Positions 41,749-50,513 of a stretch of DNA of 64,000 nt are shown here, piece after piece. The DNA lies in NCBI GenBank assembly GCA_903928445.1, contig CAIYRB010000010.1, positions 1 to 64,000 of the forward strand, read 5' to 3'. Source of the stretch: an uncultured Pseudomonadota bacterium (GTDB lineage Bacteria > Bdellovibrionota_B > Oligoflexia > Oligoflexales > CAIYRB01). Below the pieces are notes generated by a model. The model did not search any database. It saw only the letters and a list, made by a program, of their open reading frames with translations, and was not told where the DNA came from. The stretch's first letter is position 1. Every line of letters starts with the position of its first letter. The position numbers and the translations under genes were made by a program.

Positions 41749-43110
41749 TTAGGCCCCGATGAGATTCTGTCCGCACACGCGCAGCACCTCGCCGCTGACG
41801 CTAGCCGCACCTGGCAGGGCGAGAAACACCGCAGCTTGCGCCACATCCTCTGGTTGTCCCGACTGCTTGAGAGAATTAAAGCGCCGCGCCACTTCGCGCA
41901 TCGCGATCGGCATGGTTTGCGTCATGCGGGTTTCGATAAAGCCAGGGGCTAGGGCGTTAATCGTGATCTCGCGCTCAGCGTGAGCAGCTGCTGCGGCTTT
42001 GACGTAGCTGGCCAAGCCGGCTTTGGCGGCGGCGTAGTTGGTCTGACCAGCGTTGCCCGCGAGGCCGGCAATCGATGACATAAAGACGATGCGGCCACCG
42101 TTCTTAATCGCTGAACCCTTGGCCAGCAGTGCTTCGGTTACGCCCAACGGCACTCCGAGATTGACCGCCAAGGTGTCGTCCCAAAAATCGCGCGGCATGT
42201 TGCCAAGCATCTTGTCGCGGGTGATCCCGGCATTGTTGATCAAGATGTCGAGGGGGCCGACGGTGGATTCGATTTGTTCCAGCAGGATGCGTGTGCCATG
42301 TGGATCGAGCAGATCGGCAAGCAGGCTGGTGCCGCGCACCTCCTCCATCACGGCTGCTAGCGCGTCTTTTTCTTGGGGACGGTCATGCCCGTAGACCTCG
42401 ACGCCTTCAGCGGCCAATTGGCGGCAGATCGCAGCGCCGATGCCATGCGCTGCACCGGTGACTAGCGCGGTGCGTTTGGCCAGCGAGCGGCCCAGAGCCG
42501 TGATCCCGTCGAGCGGTGCCACGCCCAGGCGCAGGACCTGTCCCGTGATAAAGGCGCTTCGCGCCGACAGAAAAAATACCACTGGAGCCGTCAACGCTGC
42601 TGCATGATCGGCCTGCTCACGCAGCAGCAGAATCTGGCATGTGGCCCCTTTGCGGCCGATCTCCTTAGCCAGACTTTTGCCAAATCCGATCAGCGCGCCG
42701 CTGCACGCGGCGGCTTCGGGTGACGCCGCACTGCCCTGATCGACGCCGATCAGCAGCACGCGGCCACCGGTCGCAAGCATGCGCAGCCTGGGTTTGATCA
42801 AATCATAGAGGGCGCCGAGGTCGGCACTCTGGGTCAGATCGCTGCCATCAAAGACGATCGCATGGAGTGGAGTGGTCGGCAGGCCTTCGGTCAGCTCTGC
42901 CCCGGCGGCTTTGACGAGGTGTTTTAGCAGCGGTGTCAGCGGTGCTTGCCGGCCACCGCCGATGGCGCAGTGGACGCCGCGTAAATCCTGATCACCCCAG
43001 GGTGCATCGCTACGCCGCAGCAGCTCCGGGATGGGGAGCGGCAGATGGAGCTGACGCAGGAGCTTGCGGGCTAAGGGGCGGCGGCCAAGTTCCAACAGAT
43101 AATCGCTCAA
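41749..43110 (-). CDS. fabG: 3-oxoacyl-ACP reductase-like SDR, two-Rossmann (FabG4/HMwFabG) type
   Basis: A 453-residue protein about twice the usual FabG length. The N-terminal 200 residues form a second, degenerate Rossmann-like domain. The C-terminal 245 are a full SDR: TGAAHGIGAAI cofactor loop, NNAGITRDKML, catalytic Ser in MSSIAGLAGN and Y-x-x-x-K in NYAAAKAG, then PGFIETRM. This matches high-molecular-weight FabG, which reduces 3-oxoacyl-CoA/ACP. It lies 86 nt downstream of the phosphotransacylase gene on the same strand. Confidence 0.88.
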   Translation of the reverse strand: MSDYLLELGRRPLARKLLRQLHLPLPIPELLRRSDAPWGDQDLRGVHCAIGGGRQAPLTPLLKHLVKAAGAELTEGLPTTPLHAIVFDGSDLTQSADLGALYDLIKPRLRMLATGGRVLLIGVDQGSAASPEAAACSGALIGFGKSLAKEIGRKGATCQILLLREQADHAAALTAPVVFFLSARSAFITGQVLRLGVAPLDGITALGRSLAKRTALVTGAAHGIGAAICRQLAAEGVEVYGHDRPQEKDALAAVMEEVRGTSLLADLLDPHGTRILLEQIESTVGPLDILINNAGITRDKMLGNMPRDFWDDTLAVNLGVPLGVTEALLAKGSAIKNGGRIVFMSSIAGLAGNAGQTNYAAAKAGLASYVKAAAAAHAEREITINALAPGFIETRMTQTMPIAMREVARRFNSLKQSGQPEDVAQAAVFLALPGAASVSGEVLRVCGQNLIGA

Positions 43111-43196
43111 CGCGTACTCCTTGCCGCGTCTCGCGGCCGTGGGGGTGGCACCTGCGGCGCAATCCTACCGCAGTCGTGTCCAGCCTGCCCGAGGTT

Positions 43197-44123
43197 CTAG
43201 CCGCGTGCCAGCGTCATATAGGCACTGGTGATGATGTCTGCTGGCGTCGCCCCGCGCGACAAATCGTTCATCGGCTTTTTGAGTCCTTGCAGTACCGGGC
43301 CGTAGGCTTCATAGCCACCGAGCCTTTGGCTGATTTTATAGGCGATGTTGCCGGCATTGAGGTCGGGGAAGATAAGGCAATTGGCCTGGCCTGGCACCTT
43401 GCTGCCAGGGGCTTTGCGCTGGCCGATCGCGACGTCAAAGGCGGCGTCAAACTGTAGCTCGCCATCGCTGATCACCGTCGGAAAGCGCTGCTGGAAGAGG
43501 CGCGCGGCCTCGGCCATGGCGGCTTGGGCCGGATGATGCGCCGAGCCCTTAGTGGAAAACGACAAGAAGGCCACCACCGGTGGCCGTTCGGGCTGCAGGA
43601 AGCCCCAGGTGCGTACGGCTTCGGCCGCGATATCGACGAGCTGCTCCACCGTCGGTTGAATGACGACGCTGCAGTCGGCGTAGAGATAGCTGTCTTGGCC
43701 CTGCGGTGCGCCGGGTTTGTGCATCAAAAAGGCGCCGCTGACGGTGCGCACTCCTGGTGTGATGCCGACGATTTTGATGCCCGGGCGGATCACCTCGGCA
43801 GTGGTTGCGATGTTGCCGGCGAGGACGGCGTCCAAGCGACCGTCGGCTAGTTGCTGCGCCGCAAGGCCGACGCGCTCGGCGGAGCTTAGGTCGTCTTGGC
43901 ACACCCAGCGCAGCTTCGCGGCGACTGGTGCCAGGTCGATGTTGGCGCTGCTTGCGAGCTTGCGCGTGGCGGTTTCGGGACTGAAAAAGGAGATTTCTCG
44001 GACGCTTCCTTCGAGCAACATGGTCCTGGCGACCGCCAGGATGCGGACGTCGGCGCTGTCAGGTAGGCCGAGACGACCTGGGGCGGTCTGGCAACGTTGC
44101 TTCAAGCGATTTTTTATGTCCAT
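43197..44123 (-). CDS. pta: Phosphate acetyl/butyryltransferase
   Basis: About 308 residues from ATG 44123; an in-frame TTG at 44147 is the alternative. It is the catalytic PTA/PTB domain alone, without the DRTGG regulatory part of long Pta. Blocks: AGNIATTAEVIRPGIKIVG, VAFLSFSTKGSAHHP, GSKVPGQANCLIFPDLNAGN and YGPVLQGLKKPMNDLSRG. It moves an acyl group between CoA and phosphate. No acetate or butyrate kinase is adjacent. Together with the FabG-type reductase it may serve acyl-CoA metabolism rather than acetate overflow. Confidence 0.85.
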   Translation of the reverse strand: MDIKNRLKQRCQTAPGRLGLPDSADVRILAVARTMLLEGSVREISFFSPETATRKLASSANIDLAPVAAKLRWVCQDDLSSAERVGLAAQQLADGRLDAVLAGNIATTAEVIRPGIKIVGITPGVRTVSGAFLMHKPGAPQGQDSYLYADCSVVIQPTVEQLVDIAAEAVRTWGFLQPERPPVVAFLSFSTKGSAHHPAQAAMAEAARLFQQRFPTVISDGELQFDAAFDVAIGQRKAPGSKVPGQANCLIFPDLNAGNIAYKISQRLGGYEAYGPVLQGLKKPMNDLSRGATPADIITSAYMTLARG

Positions 44124-44243
44124 CGTAGGGCGCGCCTTAGACAGCAAGTTTTAATATATTTTACGAATATTCCAAGCTAGTTATCCTGGCAAGCCTAACT
44201 TTTTTTGGTGACGGGCCGATGTATCTTAGGATGTTGCGGAACG

Positions 44244-46016
44244 ATGCATTGGATGCCCATGATTGCGCTTTTGACCACCAACGCCGACCTCGCCAAGGAG
44301 CTGACCGAGCTGCTTCGCGGTCAGGCTTTGCAGGCGCGCGAGATCAAGCCAGTCGGTAAGGCCTCGCTTGAAGCACTTTATGCACCAGATGTCGTCGCGG
44401 TTGTGGTCGACGGTACCGTTCCTGTACTACCGGATCACGCTTGGCTCGATCTATTGACCAGCCTTGGGCGGCGCGTGCCTGTTGTGGTCATGGGGACAAC
44501 GGAGCAAGCGCGCGGTTTAGGTCATCAGGCCGCTGCATTGGGCAGTGTCACTTGGCTGACAAATCCGAGCCCAGTGGATATTCTAGCAGTGCTGCAAGCC
44601 TGCGGTGCAATCGGTCTCGACAATCGCAAGGTCAACCGCGAGTCCATTCCGACCTATAACCCGCAAGTTCCCTTGCACATGCTGCAAAACAATCATGCTC
44701 TCAGCCTGATGGTGGTGGATGTCAGCAGCTTTCGCAAAATCGCCATCGAGTACGGCACCGAGGCCTACCTGCGCATGCAGGTGTGCTTTAGCCAACTGTT
44801 GTTTGACCTGTGGGGCCAGCCCGGGTGCTTTCGTGCTGCGGATATCCTCTGTCGTCGGTCTTTGCATAGCAACTTATACTACATCTTTCTCGAACAATCG
44901 CGCTCCGCCAGCGCGGTGCCCGCGCCCGGTGCTTTGGAGCTTTTGGCCGACCGCCTAGTCTCGCGCTTGCAAAACGCCTTTTGGGGCGAAATCTTTGTGC
45001 CGCCCGCGAAGCGCCTCGTCCCGGACTGTATCCAAGTGGTGCCCGACATTGCGATGGGCTTTGGCACGGTCCTATACAACCCATGCGTCGATGCTTTGGA
45101 ATCGATCGAGCGTCTTCTTGAGACGGCCACGGAAGTCTCAAAGATTCAGCTCAAGCGTTCACGCGACCGGCAACGCGAGCTCATGCAGACGCTGATTCAA
45201 ACCCCTGGACTCTTAGAGCCGCACTACCAGGCGGTGTTTACCCTGCCGGACTTGACCAAAAAGCAAGTGGATGAGGCACATCGTCACCAATCGATTAAGC
45301 CTTTGCGCGGCAATCTCTATGGCTTTGAATCGTTGATTCGTGTCCGCACACATGCGGTAGAAGCTTTGTTTCAAGCCTCCGGACCCGCCTACCTTGATCC
45401 AAAATACCTTCGTCCAGACACCCTATTTGCGCTGGCCCATGCCGCCAAGATCGGCCTTGAACTAGATCAGGCTTGTCTGCAGCAGGCCGTGCTCAACTCC
45501 AGTCAACTGCCCGGCACGCTGCTGCTAAATATCCTGCCGCGCAACCTTTATAACATCAGCAAGCTGCAGCATTTGATTATGGACCGCAAGGATCTGATGT
45601 TTGAGGTGTCAGAAACCGAGGCGATCAACAACTTTGATCTGATGCTCAAGGTGCGCCAGAGCCTTGAGCAAATGCAGATGCGCATCGCCACCGATGACTT
45701 CGGGCGCGGCTATTCTGGACTCGAGCAGATTATCAAAATCAAGCCTGACTTGATCAAGCTCGATCGTTCGCTGATTCAAGACATTCACTGCGATCTCCCT
45801 AAACAAGAATTCGTTAGTGGCTTAGTGCGGGCGGCGAAGATCTCCAAGGCGACGATCTTGGCGGAGGGTGTTGAACTCTGGGACGAGGCCGTCGTCTTGC
45901 AGGCCATGGGTATCGACTTGATCCAAGGCTACTTGCTGCATCGGCCGCAGGCCTCTATGGTCATCGAGATGGACCTTGAAGAACATCCTGAGGCACTGCT
46001 CGACTCCGTTGCCTAG
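44244..46016 (+). CDS. EAL-domain c-di-GMP phosphodiesterase with degenerate REC-like and GGDEF-like domains
   Basis: About 590 residues; ATG 44244 is the working start, with others nearby and no decisive SD. Residues 1-115 resemble a receiver fold without a clear phosphoacceptor Asp. About 145-310 resembles a GGDEF fold (MVVDVSSFRKIAIEYG) lacking GGDEF. The EAL domain (about 330-585) reads GFESLIRV in place of EALLR, with NILPRNL, FEVSETEA, TDDFGRGYSGL, KLDRSL, AEGVE and QGYLLHRP present. Metal- and substrate-binding residues are thus kept, and it is probably an active c-di-GMP hydrolase. Its TAG stop overlaps the stop of the DUF503 gene. Confidence 0.85.
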   Translation: MHWMPMIALLTTNADLAKELTELLRGQALQAREIKPVGKASLEALYAPDVVAVVVDGTVPVLPDHAWLDLLTSLGRRVPVVVMGTTEQARGLGHQAAALGSVTWLTNPSPVDILAVLQACGAIGLDNRKVNRESIPTYNPQVPLHMLQNNHALSLMVVDVSSFRKIAIEYGTEAYLRMQVCFSQLLFDLWGQPGCFRAADILCRRSLHSNLYYIFLEQSRSASAVPAPGALELLADRLVSRLQNAFWGEIFVPPAKRLVPDCIQVVPDIAMGFGTVLYNPCVDALESIERLLETATEVSKIQLKRSRDRQRELMQTLIQTPGLLEPHYQAVFTLPDLTKKQVDEAHRHQSIKPLRGNLYGFESLIRVRTHAVEALFQASGPAYLDPKYLRPDTLFALAHAAKIGLELDQACLQQAVLNSSQLPGTLLLNILPRNLYNISKLQHLIMDRKDLMFEVSETEAINNFDLMLKVRQSLEQMQMRIATDDFGRGYSGLEQIIKIKPDLIKLDRSLIQDIHCDLPKQEFVSGLVRAAKISKATILAEGVELWDEAVVLQAMGIDLIQGYLLHRPQASMVIEMDLEEHPEALLDSVA

Positions 46017-46327
46017 TCGTCCTCGTCGCTGGCAAAGTCGGCTAGGGCATCGATATGGTCCATCAGCGTTTGCTCGGAGGCGATGCGGCCAAAGCCCGAG
46101 GCCTCGCAAAACTCGCTGATAGCATCCAGGGTATTGGTTAAGCGCTCCTCGCTGCTACCGAGCGCGGCGATGGCGAGGACGGTATCCGAGCTTTCGTCGC
46201 CGCCCGCGGCCGCGGCGCAGACCTTAAAACGAGCTCGGATCTTCTCGCTGAGCGAGCGCAAAGCCTTACGGTCGAAGCCTGGATCGGTGGCGGCCTCGAA
46301 GGAAATTTTGACCACGGCGAAGTACAT
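46013..46327 (-). CDS. DUF503 family protein
   Basis: A 104-residue small ferredoxin-like-fold protein. It begins with the family pattern VVKISFEAATD, followed by RKALRSLSEKIRARFKVCAAA, and ends in an acidic tail. DUF503 proteins (YlxP-like) often lie near translation or ribosome-maturation genes, but here it follows the prepilin pair, 9 nt after the upstream gene. Role unknown. Confidence 0.8.
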   Translation of the reverse strand: MYFAVVKISFEAATDPGFDRKALRSLSEKIRARFKVCAAAAGGDESSDTVLAIAALGSSEERLTNTLDAISEFCEASGFGRIASEQTLMDHIDALADFASDEDD

Positions 46328-46336
46328 CAGTCCACT

Positions 46337-46726
46337 CTAGCGGAAGACTGTCGCACTGAGCAAGGGAAGCCGTAAGCCTAGCCCATAAAGCGCTAAGGTA
46401 CAGGTCATGGTGGCGCGGTAGCGCCGCGGGGACGCTAAGTTTAGTCCGACGGCGCCAGCGGCGATGTCGGCGCAGATCTCATGGGCGACGCCACGCTCGC
46501 GCCACCAGTGCAGGTCGATGCGGCAAGGAGTCCAGCGCTCAGGAGGCTCGTTGTTGTGATCCTGCAAGCTGCAATGCGCCGTACATGCGGTCAGGGGCTC
46601 GTCAAGCAGAGCTAATCGCAGTTGCAGGAATTGGTGATAGCTGCGTTGGAAGCTATGGGTCGCCTGATTCAATAAGGTCGCTTGCAACCACAGCAGCGCC
46701 ACCATCAACCACCTCATCATGGTCAT
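46337..46726 (-). CDS. Hypothetical protein of the prepilin operon
   Basis: A 129-residue protein. The start at 46726 has GGAGG 6 nt upstream; the frame is open further upstream but only as the shadow of the prepilin gene. An N-terminal hydrophobic helix (MMRWLMVALLWLQATLL) is followed by a polar domain with Cys (CTAHCSL, WTPCRIDLHWW). It looks like a membrane-anchored or exported partner, possibly a minor pilin or TadE-like protein, but lacks a convincing prepilin cleavage site. Confidence 0.5.
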   Translation of the reverse strand: MTMMRWLMVALLWLQATLLNQATHSFQRSYHQFLQLRLALLDEPLTACTAHCSLQDHNNEPPERWTPCRIDLHWWRERGVAHEICADIAAGAVGLNLASPRRYRATMTCTLALYGLGLRLPLLSATVFR

Positions 46727-46739
46727 CTGCAGCCTCCGA

Positions 46740-46961
46740 TCAAGGGCTGGAGGGGTAGGGGAGTGGCATCTCCGGTACTTCGCTGATACCCAGCTTAGTG
46801 GCCATGGTCGTGAGCTGTTGGCGCACCACCTTGCCAATGAACCCGAGAGCAGCGAGGGCGACGACGGCGGCAAAGGTGCTGACGAGGATATACTCCAAGG
46901 CAGCTGCACCGCGTTGATGGTGGCCATTCGTCTGGGCGGTTTTGGTCGGTTGCTTTGGCAT
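46740..46961 (-). CDS. Type IVb (Flp-like) prepilin
   Basis: A 73-residue protein. A hydrophilic leader MPKQPTKTAQTNGHHQRG ends with Gly, followed by AAALEYILVSTFAAVVALAAL: a prepilin peptidase site with Glu at +5 and a hydrophobic helix. The short size and AALEY fit Flp/TadE-type pilins. AGGAC precedes the ATG at 46961. No tad/rcp secretion genes or peptidase are in the window, so the assembly machinery must be elsewhere. Two genes follow in the same operon. Confidence 0.65.
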   Translation of the reverse strand: MPKQPTKTAQTNGHHQRGAAALEYILVSTFAAVVALAALGFIGKVVRQQLTTMATKLGISEVPEMPLPYPSSP

Positions 46962-47181
46962 GGGGCGTCCTTTTTGGTCTGTAGGGATGAGGGGGAATCA
47001 CCATGCATGGGAACATCTCAGGTCGATTGGGCTGGTACCAGCGACATGCGGCGCGTCCGGCGCGTCGGGAGGTGACTTGAAAGAGCCGCCGAGTTCGCTT
47101 TAGATGATTGGAATGATCGAACTTTTATGTCCGGGTGGCGGCACCCTCAAGTTCCAGTGAGAAGCGACCGATAAGGACGAT

Positions 47182-47265
47182 ATGGGTGTCTTTCGCTACA
47201 ACCCCGTCACTGCAGGTCACTTATGCGCATCAACAGCAACTATTTGGCCATCTTCGTCGGTGTGA
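47182..47265 (+). CDS. Possible leader peptide upstream of the lipoprotein gene
   Basis: ATG 47182 with AAGGAC 5-10 nt upstream is the best ribosome site in this interval. It opens a 27-codon frame (MGVFRYNPVTAGHL) overlapping the lipoprotein gene in another frame and stopping inside its signal peptide. It could couple translation to the lipoprotein start at 47223, which has only a weak SD. The first five residues are the same as those of the protein at 17774. Confidence 0.3.
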   Translation: MGVFRYNPVTAGHLCASTATIWPSSSV

Positions 47266-48194
47266 CAATCGGTCTAGCCGCGGGATGCTCGACGAAGAAA
47301 ACTAGCGCTGGCGGTGCTGGAGGTGGCAACGACGGTGGGTCTGGCGGTGCACCCGCCGCTCCAAGCGGCCCCGCGACTCCTGTGTGCACGCCGACGGGTT
47401 CATCGAGCAACCAGACAGCTAGTACCACGCCGGCTGCAAGCGGCACCCCTGCTGTCAGCTCGGCCACACCGGCTCCGACTGCTGCCGCTACCAGTGCATC
47501 GGGTGGCGTCATCGCTCAAACAACTCTGAATTTAGCTGGCCCGGGGAGCACCACGACCACCGGCGACGCCGTGCCGATCGCAGCGACAACTAGCGGCACG
47601 GGCGCGGTTGCTGGTACTGCTGGTGGTACCACGGCTGGGGCAGCAACCGCCGCAGCGCCTAGCACCTGTGTCGGTAGCAACACCACTCCGACGCCTGATC
47701 CTGCAGCTACCGCTAACAGCACCGGCAGTGCCAACGCCGGCGGCACCGATGCCACGCAAGCTGGGACCATATCGCCGATTGTTACGCCGACTGGTCCCGC
47801 GAACTTTGGCTCAACGGTGACTTTAACCTCTTGCATGGCATTGAAAAAGGCCTGGATTCCCGCCAGTGACGGCAGCGCCATGTGCGGCGATCCATTGGTG
47901 AGCTGGTGCTGCAACGCGCAAACCGTGGCGCAGGAATTTCCTGGTTCAGCTGCTGCGCTGCAGCAGGCCTTTGACAAGTACACGAGCGCGGGTAGCGTGA
48001 TGTACCAATGTTCGCTTGGCACTGGCATGGATCAAAGCGGAAAGAGCGTGCCGCAGTATAACTTCTACTTTTTCAAATCTAGCTCGGCCGGCTTTAATAT
48101 GGGGTCGGTGTTTATCCAAAGTGCGACGCCGGCGCAGCCAAATGCCGCGGCTTGCCCACCGGTGACTCCGGCGCAGATAGGCCTGAAACAGTAG
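47223..48194 (+). CDS. Lipoprotein with long Ala/Gly/Ser/Thr/Pro linker
   Basis: A 323-residue protein. Lipobox LAAGC in MRINSNYLAIFVGVTIGLAA(G)C. Residues 25-185 are low-complexity Gly/Ala/Ser/Thr/Pro, a flexible stalk. The C-terminal about 135 residues form a Cys-containing domain (LTSCMALKKAWIPASDG, CGDPLVSWCCNAQ, YQCSLGTG) that I do not recognise. Likely displayed at the outer surface. An AT-rich spacer precedes the next operon. Confidence 0.6.
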   Translation: MRINSNYLAIFVGVTIGLAAGCSTKKTSAGGAGGGNDGGSGGAPAAPSGPATPVCTPTGSSSNQTASTTPAASGTPAVSSATPAPTAAATSASGGVIAQTTLNLAGPGSTTTTGDAVPIAATTSGTGAVAGTAGGTTAGAATAAAPSTCVGSNTTPTPDPAATANSTGSANAGGTDATQAGTISPIVTPTGPANFGSTVTLTSCMALKKAWIPASDGSAMCGDPLVSWCCNAQTVAQEFPGSAAALQQAFDKYTSAGSVMYQCSLGTGMDQSGKSVPQYNFYFFKSSSAGFNMGSVFIQSATPAQPNAAACPPVTPAQIGLKQ

Positions 48195-48512
48195 GCTGCT
48201 AGGCGTCTTTGGTGCCGGCACCTGGACTGGTCCCTGACCTTGCTTGAACTATGTCAAACAATATTCAATTATGGTTAAAAAGACTTCTTAACATATCGGA
48301 AATACTAGGAAAAATGTCGTCAGTACTGCTGCTTGGTGGGCGCGGCGTGGGTAAAACGGCTGTCTCACTGAATGGACTTGGCTGGAACCCACCGACGGCA
48401 CCCGCACACTATTTTTTATCCAATAAAGCCGCGCATCGCCGCCCCTTTCGCGCTAGAATCCTTGTTGACTACCCGACTTAGTTCTCGCGCCAACCCAGAG
48501 GAGCCGCTGCTC

Positions 48513-49556
48513 ATGACGACTGCGTTGTTGTCCTTCCAAAACGCGACGGATCTTGCCGCTCGCTTGCGGGCGCATGTCGCCGAAGCCGTCTTTGGCCAAG
48601 AGGAACTCATCACCGAGGCGCTTTGCTGCCTCTTGGCTGGTGGCCATATCCTCATGACCGGCGCTCCTGGTTTGGCTAAGACGACCTTGGTACGCGTCTT
48701 TGCGCGGCACCTCGGCCTGGAGTTTGGCAGGGTGCAGTTCACCCCTGATCTACTACCTGCCGATATCGTCGGCACCGACCTGCTGCACGTTGATCAGGTG
48801 ACGGGTCGGCGGCATTTTGAATTCGCCAAGGGGCCAGTATTCACCAATCTGCTGCTGGCCGATGAAATCAACCGCGCGTCACCGCGTACCCAGTCGGCGC
48901 TGCTGGAAGCGATGCAGGAGCGTGCCGTCACGGCTGGTGGTAAGCAGCATGTCTTGCCGCAGCCGTTTATGGTGTTCGCCACGCAGAATCCTTTTGAGTC
49001 CGAAGGGACCTTTCCTTTGCCTGAGGCTCAGCTCGACCGCTTTCTTTTGCATGCCTTGGTCGGTTACCCGGACGAGGCGGCGGAAAGCCGCATCCTAAAG
49101 GAGCATGCGGCAGGACAATTGGTCGGCGAGCAATTCGGCGCCTCCACCATCAAGCATGAACAGATCGGTGCTGAGCAGATCACCGCTCTCATCGAGCGGA
49201 CAAAGGCGGTGCGGGTCGATGATGCGATCTTAGGTGGCATCCGTGATCTGGTGCGCTCGACCAGGCCGGATGACGAGCTTTGTCCGGCTAATGTCCGGCC
49301 CCATCTTTGGTACGGGGCCGGGCCGCGCGCTGGGCTCAGTTTGATTTCGGTCGGTCGTGCCTTAGCTTTGATCGAGCAGCAGGAGGCGGTGCGCTGGACG
49401 CATATTCGTCGCTTGGCCAAGCCGGTGCTGCGTCATCGCCTGCGTCTCACGTCCCAGGGCGGGCGCGAGGGGCTAGACAACGATGCTTTGATCGATGGCT
49501 TGATCAGTCGCTGCGAAGAGCGGCATAAACACCTGGCTAAAGGTTTGGCGGGTTAG
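48513..49556 (+). CDS. MoxR-type AAA+ ATPase
   Basis: About 347 residues from ATG 48513, with AGAGGAG 9-15 nt upstream. Walker A GAPGLAKTT, Walker B LLLADEINRA, sensor region FATQNPFESEGTFPLPEAQLDRF and the C-terminal lid typical of MoxR. It is a chaperone ATPase that usually matures vWA-domain partners; the next three genes encode such partners. First gene of a tightly packed four-gene operon (gaps 3, -4 and -4 nt). Confidence 0.93.
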   Translation: MTTALLSFQNATDLAARLRAHVAEAVFGQEELITEALCCLLAGGHILMTGAPGLAKTTLVRVFARHLGLEFGRVQFTPDLLPADIVGTDLLHVDQVTGRRHFEFAKGPVFTNLLLADEINRASPRTQSALLEAMQERAVTAGGKQHVLPQPFMVFATQNPFESEGTFPLPEAQLDRFLLHALVGYPDEAAESRILKEHAAGQLVGEQFGASTIKHEQIGAEQITALIERTKAVRVDDAILGGIRDLVRSTRPDDELCPANVRPHLWYGAGPRAGLSLISVGRALALIEQQEAVRWTHIRRLAKPVLRHRLRLTSQGGREGLDNDALIDGLISRCEERHKHLAKGLAG

Positions 49557-49559
49557 CCG

Positions 49560-50513
49560 ATGGCCGAAGCCTCGCCAAAAGATCCTGCGACCCTTGCGGC
49601 GCTGCATCCAGCGCGGACGCGCGAGGTGCAGTACCGCGACTACAAGAACAGCCTGCAGCTGTTTGGTAGCCAGTTCATGTCGCTCAAGCGCCCGACCAGA
49701 TTGCCTGAAGCCGGGCGTGAGTATGCTCCCGGCGATCCGGTCAACCTCATCGACTGGAAGGCCTACGGCCGCCTCGGCCAGCTCATCGTCCGCGAGGTCC
49801 GCGATCAATCAACCAGCCGCGTCATGATTGGCGTCGACGTTTCGGCGACGATGCAGTGGCCGAGCAGCGATGTGCCGCAGGGAGTCGCCGCGACCAAGGC
49901 CGAAGTGGCGCTGCGTTTGGCGCTGCACCTGGCGCATCTGCACCTGCGCATGGGCGACCTCGTCGAGGTGTGGTTGCTGACCGACGCCCGGGCGGCCTAT
50001 CCCGAGTTGGTGTTTAAGCCGCGGCGTGGCGCCGAGATCATCGCCTTGTATGAACATTGGGTAGGGCAGGACTGCGCGGTCCAGGCCGTTCGTGACGAGT
50101 TTCACGCGGCGCCGTGGCCGCAGGCCAAGCGCGACCGGGTGTTTTGGCTGGGTGATGCGCTTGGCGGGGCCAAGGTCGCCGACGTGTTGCTCGTGGGTAA
50201 AAAGTCCATGTTTATACATGTGCTGAGCAGCTTGGAGCTGCAAATCGATTGGCTGCAGTCCAGCACCTCGTATTTTGACCAGGAAGGTGGGCGGGAGCTG
50301 CGCGAATATCAAGGGCCCGTGCTCAAGCGCCCTGGCAACTACCTAGCGCAGCTGAGCGCTTGGTGTGATGACTGGCGCCAGCGGCTACAAAAGCAAGGGT
50401 GCGACTATATGCGTCTGACTGAGACGACCCAGGTCGCCTCGTATCTGTCCTCACTGGAAGACTTCATCCAAAGCTCTGGGGCGGGCCCAGAGACCGGAGC
50501 ATCGCGGCGATGA
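49560..50513 (+). CDS. DUF58 protein
   Basis: A 317-residue DUF58 protein with a vWA-like core. The signature region is AGREYAPGDPVNLIDWKAYGRLG followed by MIGVDVSATMQWPSS, where DVSAT is the MIDAS-like DxSxS site with Thr for Ser. It starts 3 nt after the MoxR stop with no clear SD, and its stop overlaps the next start by ATGA. It should interact with the MoxR ATPase. Confidence 0.85.
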   Translation: MAEASPKDPATLAALHPARTREVQYRDYKNSLQLFGSQFMSLKRPTRLPEAGREYAPGDPVNLIDWKAYGRLGQLIVREVRDQSTSRVMIGVDVSATMQWPSSDVPQGVAATKAEVALRLALHLAHLHLRMGDLVEVWLLTDARAAYPELVFKPRRGAEIIALYEHWVGQDCAVQAVRDEFHAAPWPQAKRDRVFWLGDALGGAKVADVLLVGKKSMFIHVLSSLELQIDWLQSSTSYFDQEGGRELREYQGPVLKRPGNYLAQLSAWCDDWRQRLQKQGCDYMRLTETTQVASYLSSLEDFIQSSGAGPETGASRR

